Positions 46,836 to 55,387 of a stretch of 64,000 bases of DNA are shown here, one piece after another. How positions within the stretch are numbered: the first letter of the stretch is position 1; each line of letters starts with the position of its first letter. Origin of the DNA: Acidovorax sp. (lineage in GTDB: Bacteria > Pseudomonadota > Gammaproteobacteria > Burkholderiales > Burkholderiaceae_C); contig JAUXZO010000049.1 in assembly GCA_030692685.1 (NCBI GenBank), forward strand, positions 58,186 to 122,185. Reading direction: 5' to 3'. The translations under genes were made by a program, and so were the position numbers. Below the pieces are notes generated by a model. It saw nothing but the letters and a program-made list of their open reading frames with translations, was not told the origin of the DNA and ran no database searches.

Positions 46836-48659
46836 TCATAGCACTTCGCTGGCGAAGTCTGCCAGGCGCGACCGTTCGCCGCGCGCCAGCGTGATGTGTC
46901 CGCTGTGTGGCCAGCCCTTGAACCGGTCCACAGCGTAGGTCAGGCCCGAGGAGCCTTCGGTGAGGTACGGCGTGTCGATCTGCGCCAGATTGCCCATGCA
47001 GATGATCTTGGTGCCCGGGCCCGCGCGGGTGATCAGCGTTTTCATCTGCTTGGGCGTCAGGTTCTGCGCCTCGTCGATGATCACGTACTTGTTCAGGAAG
47101 GTGCGCCCGCGCATGAAGTTCATGCTCTTGATCTTGATGCGGCTGCGGATGAGTTCGTTGGTGGCCGCACGGCCCCATTCGCCCGCGTTGCCGCCATCGC
47201 CCTGGGCCAGAAACTCCAGGTTGTCGTCCAGCGCGCCCATCCAGGGGCCCATCTTTTCTTCTTCGGTGCCCGGCAGAAAACCGATGTCCTCGCCCACGCT
47301 CACGGTGGCGCGGGTCATGATGATCTCGGTGTAGCGGCGCTCGTCCAGCACCTGGGTGAGGCCTGCGGCCAGCGCCAGCAGGGTCTTGCCGGTCCCGGCC
47401 GTGCCGGTCAGCGTCACGAAGTCGATCTCCGGGTCCATGAGCAGGTTCATGGCGTAGTTCTGCTCGCGGTTTCGGGTGCTCACACCCCACACGGCATTTT
47501 TTGCGGAGCCGTAGTCCTTGAGGGTCTGCAATACCGCCGTCTTTTCACGGATCTCGCTCACCCGCGCGAACAGGCTGGGCTCGCCGGGGGCCTCGAAGTA
47601 CACAAACTGATTGATCATCAGTTGCGGCACGATGGGGCCACCGATGCGGTAGTAGGTATGCGCGCCGCTTTGCCAGCTCTCCACGTTCTTGCCGGTCTTG
47701 GCCCAGAAGTCTGGCGGCAGGGCCAGCACGCCGGCGTACAGCAGGTCGCCGTCTTCCAGCGTCTTGTCGTTCTGGTAGTCCTCGGCGTTCAAGCCCAGGG
47801 CGCGCGCCTTGACGCGCATGTTGATGTCCTTGGACACCAGCACCACTTCACGCCCTGTCGTGCGTGCTCCTCCTTCGGTACTCGGAGCGTGCAGCTTGCG
47901 CAGCGCTTCGACCACGCCCAGGATCTGGTTGTCCGCCTTGCCCGGGGGCAGGCTGGTGGGCAGGCTGTAGTCCAGCGGTGCGGTCTGGAAGTACAGGCAA
48001 CCACCGGCAGCACGCTGACCCGTGGAGTCCAGCTTGAGGCCGCGGGCGATGTCGGCGCCGTTTACGCCCGCCAGCGCATCCAGGGTGCGGCTGGTCTGGC
48101 GTCCGTTGCGGGCGACCTCGGTCATGCCCTTCTTGTGGCCATCGAGCTCTTCCAGCACGATCATCGGCAGGAAGATGTCGTGCTCTTCAAACCGGAACAG
48201 GCTGGTGGGATCGTGCAGCAAGACATTGGTGTCCAGCACGAACAGCTTGGTCGGTCCTTGTGGGCGGCTGCGCTTGCTACGGGTAGTGGCTGGCGCCGCC
48301 GCCAAGGGGGCTGCCGCAGCGGGTACGGTTTCGGACTTGGCCGATGCGCGGCGGCTGGTGCCCCGGGCTGTGGGTGCTGGGGCCGGGGGCACGGCTTCGT
48401 TGCGGGTGCGGCCTGCGGGGGCGGTGACGGGCTCTGGCATGCGACCCCGCGTTTCCACCTGGATCAGTGGAGCAGCCGCGTTCGAGGCCGCAGGCGCTGA
48501 AGCGCGTGCGCGCCCTGTCGTGGCCTTGGCAGGGGCGGCTACGCCAACCACCGCTTCAGCTGTGGTGGCTGTCTGGGCAGCGCGGGGGCGGGCGGCCACA
48601 TCGAAGGCTTCGGGTGCGAGGAGTGCGGCGCGTCGGCTGGGTGCTGGGGGCAGGGGCAT
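46836..48659 (-). CDS. PIN domain-PhoH ATPase fusion protein (PhoH2-like)
   Basis: 607 residues. About 130 N-terminal Ala/Pro/Arg-rich residues without recognisable fold are followed by a PIN nuclease domain (KLFVLDTNVLLHDPTSLF, VLEELDGHKKG, about 135-290). The C-terminal PhoH ATPase has Walker A TGTAGTGKTLLAL and Walker B YVIIDEAQNLTPKQM. PIN-PhoH fusions are RNA helicase/ribonucleases in described mycobacterial cases. The low-complexity N-terminal extension is the unusual part. Confidence 0.92.
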   Translation of the reverse strand: MPLPPAPSRRAALLAPEAFDVAARPRAAQTATTAEAVVGVAAPAKATTGRARASAPAASNAAAPLIQVETRGRMPEPVTAPAGRTRNEAVPPAPAPTARGTSRRASAKSETVPAAAAPLAAAPATTRSKRSRPQGPTKLFVLDTNVLLHDPTSLFRFEEHDIFLPMIVLEELDGHKKGMTEVARNGRQTSRTLDALAGVNGADIARGLKLDSTGQRAAGGCLYFQTAPLDYSLPTSLPPGKADNQILGVVEALRKLHAPSTEGGARTTGREVVLVSKDINMRVKARALGLNAEDYQNDKTLEDGDLLYAGVLALPPDFWAKTGKNVESWQSGAHTYYRIGGPIVPQLMINQFVYFEAPGEPSLFARVSEIREKTAVLQTLKDYGSAKNAVWGVSTRNREQNYAMNLLMDPEIDFVTLTGTAGTGKTLLALAAGLTQVLDERRYTEIIMTRATVSVGEDIGFLPGTEEEKMGPWMGALDDNLEFLAQGDGGNAGEWGRAATNELIRSRIKIKSMNFMRGRTFLNKYVIIDEAQNLTPKQMKTLITRAGPGTKIICMGNLAQIDTPYLTEGSSGLTYAVDRFKGWPHSGHITLARGERSRLADFASEVL

Positions 48660-48696
48660 AGTGGCAGGGCCTCGGTCAATGGTGATCAGAAAGCAA

Positions 48697-48724
48697 AAAG
48701 CCGCCTGGAGGCCAAGGCGGCTTT
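48697..48724 (-). terminator. Intrinsic terminator of bcp
   Basis: Minus strand: AAAGCCGCCT/AGGCGGCTTT stem with an 8-base loop, followed by TTTGCTTTC. It lies about 125 bases after the bcp stop and upstream of the phoH gene. Confidence 0.82.
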
Positions 48725-48848
48725 GGGGGAGGGGACAGGCGTTGCGGGAACCAGGTGCATCAATCCATTATGCCTATTCCGTGTGTCCGGCCCGGGCAAA
48801 ACGGGATGTAGGGGCATGGCGTGTAGCGCCAATGCCCCAGTGCGCAGG

Positions 48849-49334
48849 TCAGGCCGCCTTTTTGAGGGCGTTGATGGACTTGACCGCCTTCAGGACGTCG
48901 TCTACGTGACCAGGCACCTTCAGACCACGCCATTCAGCGGCAAGCAGGCCATCGGGGCCGACCAGGAAGGTGCTGCGCTCAATGCCCTTGACCTTCTTGC
49001 CGTACATGATCTTGTTCTTGACTACACCGAACATGTGGCACATTTTTTCTTCGGTATCGGCGATGAGCTCGAAGGGAAGCTCGAGCTTTTCCTTGAACTC
49101 ATCGTGCGACTTCATGTTGTCGCGGGACACGCCAAAGACCGCTGCGCCAGCCTTCACGAAGTCCTTGTACCTGTCGCGAAACTGCATGGCCTCCGTGGTA
49201 CAGCCAGGTGTGTTGTCCTTGGGATAGAAGTAGAGAACCATAACTTGGCCAAGGTGCGAGGTGTTGGAGACCTTAAGTCCACCTGTCGCGTTGGCTTCAA
49301 ATTCAGGGAGGGGTTTGTTGACAACGATCGCCAT
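48849..49334 (-). CDS. bcp: Thiol peroxidase Bcp (peroxiredoxin Q)
   Basis: 161 residues, AhpC/TSA family. The peroxidatic cysteine is in KDNTPGCTTEAMQFRD. A resolving cysteine near 100 (MCHMFGV) lies in the later helix rather than five residues downstream as in PrxQ-alpha types. It reduces alkyl hydroperoxides via thioredoxin. Confidence 0.94.
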   Translation of the reverse strand: MAIVVNKPLPEFEANATGGLKVSNTSHLGQVMVLYFYPKDNTPGCTTEAMQFRDRYKDFVKAGAAVFGVSRDNMKSHDEFKEKLELPFELIADTEEKMCHMFGVVKNKIMYGKKVKGIERSTFLVGPDGLLAAEWRGLKVPGHVDDVLKAVKSINALKKAA

Positions 49335-49640
49335 ATCACTTCAATCTCTCAGGATGTAGTCGTTGATAAGCCGGGGGAGCGGATGTGTTATTGCTCTTGA
49401 TGGTGCCCCCGACCGCAACCGTCGATTTTACCCTGAAATCGGTTCCTGGCCAAATGTAAGACAGTGTGTCCTCTGGGGGGCGGGGCACTTCATTCAGGCC
49501 GCACGCCCCGCGTAATCGTGCCAATGTGACACCTCTCCGAGGCATACAGAACGTGCCATCGCGGCATGCGCGGCATGCGCGGCAGGTTCGGCACTGCGGC
49601 ATTGCGGCATTGCGGCATTGCGGCATTGCACTTCTGGAGC
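49335..49640. other. Intergenic region between bcp and Mth938-like gene
   Basis: 306 bases. It contains no convincing gene. The half nearest the Mth938-like gene holds the short GCGGCAT tandem repeats; the bcp-proximal half contains a T-rich stretch and no strong promoter match. Confidence 0.7.
49561..49627. repeat. Short GCGGCAT-based tandem repeats
   Basis: Two to three 9-bp units GCGGCATGC (49561-49578, then a diverged third), and after a 16-base gap four perfect 8-bp units TGCGGCAT (49595-49626). Slippage-prone simple sequence. Confidence 0.9.
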
Positions 49641-50012
49641 TCATGATTCCAAGATCAGCGCAGCCACCACGTTGCGGCCTTCGCTAGCCAGAATGTTGTA
49701 GGTGCGGCAGGCGGCGCCTGTGTCCATGGTTTCCAGCCCCAGCCGACGCGCGATGAGGGGGGCAAGCCACGCGGGTGGTGGAAAGCGGTTGCGGTTGCCG
49801 CTTCCAAAAATGACCAGTTCGGTCTCCAGCGCCGCAAGTTGGACAAAGTGCTCGGGCGTCAGGTCCTCAAACCGTGTGCACGGCCACGCCTGCCGCAGTC
49901 CGCCCGATCCAATGATGACGCTGTGGGTGATTCTGTCTGCATCGATACCGATCCAGCCGGGGCCATAGCCGTTGATGGTTTGTGCGCTGGATCGGTCGGG
50001 CTGGAATTTCAT
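49641..50012 (-). CDS. Mth938-like domain protein (DUF498)
   Basis: 123 residues. INGYGPGWIGIDADRITHSVIIG and LVIFGSGNRNRFPPPAW are typical of the DUF498/NDUFAF3 family, whose human member assists complex I assembly; bacterial function is not settled. It is divergent from alaA. Confidence 0.85.
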   Translation of the reverse strand: MKFQPDRSSAQTINGYGPGWIGIDADRITHSVIIGSGGLRQAWPCTRFEDLTPEHFVQLAALETELVIFGSGNRNRFPPPAWLAPLIARRLGLETMDTGAACRTYNILASEGRNVVAALILES

Positions 50013-50186
50013 GGGCGTTGGGGTGGTTTGCGGGTGGCACCACGCCGGTGCACTGGCAGCGCGCAGGGCCTGGGCAGGCCCCGCACGGGACTAAGAGGCG
50101 CTTGTGATTTGTGGTCAAATTATAGGTTTCGCCAAGGTGCCAGCGGCTGTGGCTGCCACCTGACCCCACTGCACCTCTGCCTGCGC

Positions 50187-51425
50187 ATGAAAACCGTCCA
50201 AAAATCCGCCAAGCTCGCCAACGTTTGCTACGACATCCGGGGGCCCATCATGGACGCGGCCAAGCAGATGGAGGAAGACGGCCACAAGATCATCAAGCTG
50301 AACATCGGCAACCTGGCTGTGTTCGGGTTTGACGCGCCGGAAGAGATTCAGCTCGACATGATCCGCAACCTGCCCAACTCGGCTGGTTATTCGGACAGCA
50401 AAGGCATCTTCGCCGCGCGCAAGGCGGTGATGCACGAGACGCAAAAACAGGGCATCAAGGGTGTGGTGCTGGATGACATCTACCTGGGCAACGGCGCCAG
50501 CGAGCTGATCGTGATGGCGACCAACGCACTTTTGGACAACGGCGACGAGCTGCTGCTGCCTTCGCCCGATTACCCGCTGTGGACCGCCGCTGCCAGCCTG
50601 TCGGGCGGCACCCCTGTGCACTACATCTGCGATGAAGCCAATGGCTGGATGCCCAATCTGGACGACATCCGCGCCAAGATCACGCCCCGTACCAAGGGCA
50701 TCGTGGTCATCAACCCCAACAACCCCACGGGCGCGCTCTACTCAGACGATCTGCTCAAGGGCATCGTCGCCATTGCGCGCGAACACGGGCTGGTGATTTT
50801 TGCGGACGAGGTGTACGACAAGGTTTTGTACGACGGCGTCAAACACACGGCCATTGGGTCGTTGTCTGAAGACGTGCTCACGCTCACGTTCAACTCGCTG
50901 TCCAAAAGCTATCGCTCCTGTGGCTACCGCGCGGGGTGGATGGTGGTGTCGGGCGACAAGAAACCCGCCAAGGACTACATCGAGGGCCTCAACATGCTCT
51001 CGAACATGCGCCTGTGCGCCAACGTGCCCGGCCAGTGGGCGATCCAGACCGCGCTGGGTGGGCACCAAAGCATCAACGAATTGGTCGGGGATGGCGGGCG
51101 CCTGCGCAAGCAGCGTGACCTGGCCTACGAACTCATCACCGCGATCCCGGGCGTGACCTGCGTCAAGCCGCGCGCCGCGCTGTACATGTTTCCGCGCCTG
51201 GACCCGGCGGTGTACCCCATCGCGGACGACCAGCAGTTCTTTCTGGAGCTGCTGCAGGAGACCAAGGTCATGCTGGTCCAGGGCACCGGCTTCAACTGGG
51301 CGGCCCCGGACCACTTTCGCATCGTGTTTTTGCCCCATGAAGACGATTTGCGCGACGCCATTGGCCGGGTGGCGCGGTTCCTGGAGCAATACCGCAAGCG
51401 TGCACAAATGGCGGCGGCTGCCTGA
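50187..51425 (+). CDS. alaA: Glutamate-pyruvate aminotransferase AlaA
   Basis: PLP class I aminotransferase forming alanine from pyruvate and glutamate. 412 residues from the ATG at 50187. It closely follows E. coli AlaA: SAKLANVCYDIRGPIMDAAKQ, LNIGNLAVFGFDAPEEI, INPNNPTGALYS, and the PLP lysine in SLSKSYRSCGYRAGWM. The frame is open further upstream to 49839, but only over the opposite gene and the gap. It is followed by hom after a palindromic repeat. Confidence 0.93.
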   Translation: MKTVQKSAKLANVCYDIRGPIMDAAKQMEEDGHKIIKLNIGNLAVFGFDAPEEIQLDMIRNLPNSAGYSDSKGIFAARKAVMHETQKQGIKGVVLDDIYLGNGASELIVMATNALLDNGDELLLPSPDYPLWTAAASLSGGTPVHYICDEANGWMPNLDDIRAKITPRTKGIVVINPNNPTGALYSDDLLKGIVAIAREHGLVIFADEVYDKVLYDGVKHTAIGSLSEDVLTLTFNSLSKSYRSCGYRAGWMVVSGDKKPAKDYIEGLNMLSNMRLCANVPGQWAIQTALGGHQSINELVGDGGRLRKQRDLAYELITAIPGVTCVKPRAALYMFPRLDPAVYPIADDQQFFLELLQETKVMLVQGTGFNWAAPDHFRIVFLPHEDDLRDAIGRVARFLEQYRKRAQMAAAA

Positions 51426-51459
51426 TCCGTGCGCTGGTGAACGCAGATACTCATATTTT

Positions 51460-51504
51460 TATAGCTGCTAGCGCTTGATGGATAAGCGCTAGAGCCCATT
51501 TTGA
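51460..51504. repeat. Palindromic repeat, copy 8 (alaA-hom gap)
   Basis: Arms TGCTAGCGCTTG and TAAGCGCTAGAG with a short loop, ending in CCCATTTTGACTGG, which runs to within about 15 bases of the hom ATG. Confidence 0.9.
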
Positions 51505-51518
51505 CTGGTAAAACTCCC

Positions 51519-52880
51519 ATGAAACCCATCCAAGTAGGCCTTCTGGGCATCGGCACTGTCGGCAGCGGCGTGTTCAACGTGCTGCAGCGCAACCAGGACG
51601 AGATCAGCCGCCGCGCTGGCCGGGGCATCCAGATCACCATGGTGGCCGATCTGGACGTAGAGCGCGCCAAAGCGGTAGTGGGCGCTGACATCCAGGTCGT
51701 CAACGACGCCCGCGCCATCCTCGCCAACCCCGACATCGACATCGTCATCGAACTCATCGGCGGCTACGGCATTGCCCGCGCGCTGGTGCTTGAGGCCATT
51801 GCGGCGGGCAAACATGTGGTCACCGCCAACAAGGCGCTGCTGGCCGTGCATGGCACGGAGATTTTTGCGGCCGCGTCGGCCAAGGGCGTGATGGTGGCGT
51901 TTGAAGCTGCCGTGGCCGGTGGCATCCCCATCATCAAGGCGCTGCGCGAAGGCCTCACGGCCAACCGCATCCAGTGGATCGCCGGCATCATCAATGGCAC
52001 CACGAACTTCATCCTGAGCGAGATGCGCAGCAAGGGCCTGGACTTTGACGTGGTGCTCAAGGAAGCGCAGCGCCTGGGCTACGCCGAAGCCGACCCCACC
52101 TTCGACATCGAAGGCGTGGACGCGGCCCACAAGGTCACGCTGATGAGCGCCATCGCATTTGGCATCCCGGTGCAGTTCGACAAGGCCTATGTCGAAGGCA
52201 TCACCAAGCTGGGTGCGGCCGACATCAAGTACGCCGAACAACTGGGCTACCGCATCAAGCTGCTGGGCATCACCAAGCGCGCCGAACGATTCGATGCCGA
52301 CGGCAAGTCCGTCGGGGGGATAGAGCTGCGCGTGCACCCCAGCCTGGTGCCGACCAAACGCCTGATCGCCAATGTCGAAGGCGCCATGAACGCCGTGGTG
52401 GTGCAGGGCGATGCCGTCGGCACCACGCTGTACTACGGCAAGGGCGCGGGCAGCGAGCCCACCGCCAGCGCCGTGATCGCCGATCTGGTGGACATCGCCC
52501 GCCTGCACACGGCCGACCCTGAGCACCGCGTGCCGCATCTGGCCTTCCAGGCCAACACACTCACCGACGCCATGGACACACTGCCTGTGCTGCCCATGAG
52601 CGAAGTGGTCACCAGCTATTACCTGCGCCTGCGCGTGGCCGACCAGGCCGGTGTGTTGGCCAAGGTCACGGGCCTGCTGGCCGAGGCCGGCATCAGCATC
52701 GACGCCGTGCTGCAGCGCGAGGCCGACGAGGTGGGGGGTGAGGGATCGACGCAAACCGACCTCATCATTCTGACCCACGACACCCGCGAAGGCACGATGG
52801 ATGCCGTCATCGCCCAGATGCAGGCCTTGCCCACGGTGCTGGCCGCCATCACGCGCATCCGCAAGGAAGAGCTGAACTGA
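51519..52880 (+). CDS. hom: Homoserine dehydrogenase
   Basis: Reduces aspartate semialdehyde to homoserine, leading to threonine, methionine and isoleucine. 453 residues from the ATG at 51519. Rossmann motif GLLGIGTVGSGVFNVL, catalytic-domain ITxNKALL-like HVVTANKALL, EAAVAGGIPIIKALREGL and GIINGTTNFIL. A C-terminal ACT domain (LRVADQAGVLAKVTGLLAEA) suggests threonine feedback. A TTG at 51501 inside the repeat tail would add 6 residues and is unlikely. Confidence 0.96.
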   Translation: MKPIQVGLLGIGTVGSGVFNVLQRNQDEISRRAGRGIQITMVADLDVERAKAVVGADIQVVNDARAILANPDIDIVIELIGGYGIARALVLEAIAAGKHVVTANKALLAVHGTEIFAAASAKGVMVAFEAAVAGGIPIIKALREGLTANRIQWIAGIINGTTNFILSEMRSKGLDFDVVLKEAQRLGYAEADPTFDIEGVDAAHKVTLMSAIAFGIPVQFDKAYVEGITKLGAADIKYAEQLGYRIKLLGITKRAERFDADGKSVGGIELRVHPSLVPTKRLIANVEGAMNAVVVQGDAVGTTLYYGKGAGSEPTASAVIADLVDIARLHTADPEHRVPHLAFQANTLTDAMDTLPVLPMSEVVTSYYLRLRVADQAGVLAKVTGLLAEAGISIDAVLQREADEVGGEGSTQTDLIILTHDTREGTMDAVIAQMQALPTVLAAITRIRKEELN

Positions 52881-52913
52881 CCCGCTTGCCCAGCGCCATG
52901 CACCCGCCTCGCC

Positions 52914-53228
52914 ATGCCCACGCTGGTTGCCGCGCTCACTTTGGTGGCGCTGCTCAAGCTGTCGATGGTCGATTTGCCGCGCTGGCATCTGGCGTTCTGG
53001 TTCGGCGTGCTGGTCACGCTGGCGCTGTTCGGCTCCATGTCGCGTTCGCAGGCCATCCTCAACGGGGTGGGCAGCTTTATGGCGGCGTGGCTGTATTTTG
53101 TGCTGCTGGACCACACCGACAACACGCAGGACCGCGCACTGCACTGGCTCATCCTGATTGGCGGTTTTGTACTGCTGATCGCCTCGCGTCTCTACATTGA
53201 TATCCGTGTCTACGGCATCAGTTTTTAG
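52914..53228 (+). CDS. Small membrane protein of unknown function between hom and thrC
   Basis: 104 residues, with three hydrophobic helices (about 5-15, 27-45, 51-65 and the C-terminal LILIGGFVLLIASRLYI). I do not recognise a family. It is in the hom-thrC operon with 33- and 38-base gaps, so expression should follow threonine synthesis genes. Confidence 0.7.
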   Translation: MPTLVAALTLVALLKLSMVDLPRWHLAFWFGVLVTLALFGSMSRSQAILNGVGSFMAAWLYFVLLDHTDNTQDRALHWLILIGGFVLLIASRLYIDIRVYGISF

Positions 53229-53266
53229 CCTGCAAAAGACATTCAAAGATACCGACGGGAACCTCC

Positions 53267-54712
53267 ATGAAATACCTCAGCACCCGCGGTCATGCCGACC
53301 GCAAACAGTTTTGCGACATCCTGCTCGAAGGCCTGGCGCCCGATGGCGGCCTGTACATGCCCGAGCACTACCCCAAGGTGACGGGCGCCATGCTCACGCG
53401 CCTGCGCAAGGCGTACCACGAGCAGGGCTACGCCGAGCTGGCGTTTCAGATCCTGTCGCTGTACATCGACGACATCCCGGCTGCTGACCTGAAGGCCCTG
53501 TGCGCCAAGACGTACACCGCCGAGGTGTTTGGCACCGGCGAGATCGTGCCCCTGCGCCACCTCGAAGACGGCCTGTGGCTCGAAGCCCTGTCCAACGGCC
53601 CCACGCTGGCCTTCAAGGACATGGCCATGCAGTTGCTGGGCAACCTGTTCGAGTACGAACTCAAGCGCCGTGGCGAGCAACTCAACATCCTGGGCGCCAC
53701 CAGCGGCGACACCGGCAGCGCCGCCGAATACGCCATGCGTGGCAAAGAGAACGTGCGCGTCTTCATGACCAGCCCGCACGGCCGCATGAGCGCCTTTCAG
53801 CAGGCGCAGATGTTCAGCCTGCAGGACGAGAACATCCACAACATCGCCATCGAAGGCGTGTTTGACGATTGCCAGGACATCGTCAAGGCTGTCAGCAATG
53901 ACCTCGACTTCAAGCGCAAGTACAAGATCGGCACCGTCAACTCGATCAACTGGGCGCGTCTGCTCGCGCAGGTGGTCTACTACTTTGCGGGCTATATCCA
54001 GGCCACAGAAACCAACGACCAGAAGGTCAGTTTCACGGTGCCCAGCGGCAACTTCGGCAACGTGTGCGCGGGCCATGTGGCGCGCATGATGGGTCTGCCC
54101 ATCGCCAAACTGGTGGTGGCCACCAACGAGAACGATGTGCTGGACGAGTTCTTTCGCACCGGCGCCTACCGCGTGCGCGCTGCTGCCGACACCCACGAGA
54201 CGTCCAGCCCCTCGATGGACATCAGCAAGGCCAGCAACTTCGAACGGTTCGTTTTTGACCTGCTGGGCCGCAACGGCCAGCGCACCAAGGCCTTGTTCAG
54301 CGCCGCACTGCAAACCTATGGCCGGTTCGATTTGAGCGCCGACCCCTTGTTTGCCGACGCCGCCAAGAAATACGGTTTTGAAAGTGGCAAGAGCACGCAT
54401 GCAGACCGCCTGGCCACCATCAGGGACAACTTTGAGCGCCACGGCCTCACCATCGACACCCACACCGCCGATGGCGTGAAGGTGGCCCGCGAGCACCACA
54501 AGGACGCCAAGGTGCCCATGATCGTGCTGGAGACGGCGCTGCCCATCAAGTTCGCGGAAACCATCGTCGAAGCCCTGGGCCACGCGCCTGAACGCCCCGA
54601 GAAGTTTGCTGGCATCGAAGACCTGCCCAAGCGCGTGCACCTGATGCCTGCCGATGTTGAATTGGTGAAGGCCTACATCGAGCGCCACTGCGACCCTGCC
54701 GTGGCGGGATAG
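53267..54712 (+). CDS. thrC: Threonine synthase
   Basis: PLP enzyme converting phosphohomoserine to threonine. 481 residues, with the YSTRGH-like start MKYLSTRGHADRK, PLP lysine in GPTLAFKDMAMQLLG and the GATSGDTGSAAEYA loop. No homoserine kinase gene is adjacent; thrB must lie elsewhere. Confidence 0.96.
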   Translation: MKYLSTRGHADRKQFCDILLEGLAPDGGLYMPEHYPKVTGAMLTRLRKAYHEQGYAELAFQILSLYIDDIPAADLKALCAKTYTAEVFGTGEIVPLRHLEDGLWLEALSNGPTLAFKDMAMQLLGNLFEYELKRRGEQLNILGATSGDTGSAAEYAMRGKENVRVFMTSPHGRMSAFQQAQMFSLQDENIHNIAIEGVFDDCQDIVKAVSNDLDFKRKYKIGTVNSINWARLLAQVVYYFAGYIQATETNDQKVSFTVPSGNFGNVCAGHVARMMGLPIAKLVVATNENDVLDEFFRTGAYRVRAAADTHETSSPSMDISKASNFERFVFDLLGRNGQRTKALFSAALQTYGRFDLSADPLFADAAKKYGFESGKSTHADRLATIRDNFERHGLTIDTHTADGVKVAREHHKDAKVPMIVLETALPIKFAETIVEALGHAPERPEKFAGIEDLPKRVHLMPADVELVKAYIERHCDPAVAG

Positions 54713-54743
54713 TGCGCTCAGGTGCTGTGCGATTGAATTATCG

Positions 54744-54800
54744 ATAAAAAATGCCCCTGGCGCTTATCTGATAAGCGCTAGCAGCTATAAAAGCAATAGC
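54744..54800. repeat. Palindromic repeat, copy 9 (thrC-mobB gap)
   Basis: ATGCCCCTGGCGCTTATCTG followed by ATAAGCGCTAGCAGCTATAA, with an outer AAGCAATAGC segment. The left arm has diverged (CTGGCGCTTA in place of CTAGCGCTTA). Confidence 0.88.
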
Positions 54801-54817
54801 TACCCAAGGAGCAATGG

Positions 54818-55387
54818 ATGAAAGTTGTCGGTTTTGCGGGCTTTTCCGGCAGTGGCAAGACCACGCTGGTCGAGCAGTTGATCCCCGAGCTGCGGCTCAG
54901 GGGCTTGCGTGTGTCGGTGGTCAAACATGCCCACCACAGTTTCGACATTGACCACCCCGGCAAAGACACCTACCGGCACCGTGAGGCCGGGGCTTTTGAA
55001 GTGGTGGCCGCGTCCGACAAGCGCCTGATGCTGGTGCGCGAGTTCGAGCAGCCCGCCACACTCAGCGTGCACCATCTGCTGGCTGAGCTGTATCAGGGCG
55101 TGGACTGGGTACTGGTAGAGGGCTTCAAGGACAGCGACCTGCTCAAGGTCGAAGTGTGGCGCGCGCCCGAGCCCGGACAGGTGGCCAAGCCCGTGCGCTA
55201 CCCCGACGACGACTTTGTGGCGGCCGTGGCCACCGACGCACCCCAGGGTCTGCCAGTGCCCACCCAGTTGCCGTTGCTCGACCTGAACGCGCCGTCTGAG
55301 GTGGTGGACTGGCTGATCCAGTACGAACACCGCTTTGAATACAACTGGGAGCTGCACGGGGGCCTGCTGCCATGCGCCCCCCAATGA
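54818..55387 (+). CDS. mobB: Molybdopterin-guanine dinucleotide biosynthesis adaptor MobB
   Basis: GTP-binding partner of MobA in MGD formation. 189 residues; P-loop GFSGSGKTTLVEQL at about 6-19, HAHHSFDIDHPGKDTYRHREAGA after it. AAGGAG lies 7 bases before the ATG. The 3' end overlaps moeA by 16 bases. Confidence 0.93.
   Translation: MKVVGFAGFSGSGKTTLVEQLIPELRLRGLRVSVVKHAHHSFDIDHPGKDTYRHREAGAFEVVAASDKRLMLVREFEQPATLSVHHLLAELYQGVDWVLVEGFKDSDLLKVEVWRAPEPGQVAKPVRYPDDDFVAAVATDAPQGLPVPTQLPLLDLNAPSEVVDWLIQYEHRFEYNWELHGGLLPCAPQ

Noticed and set aside
46896..48500. 534-codon open frame opposite the PIN-PhoH gene
   Set aside because: Antisense shadow; the PhoH frame carries clear Walker motifs.
49561..49627. 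GCGGCAT repeats considered as a CRISPR or origin iteron cluster
   Set aside because: Units are only 8-9 bases and directly abutting, which is simple-sequence repetition.
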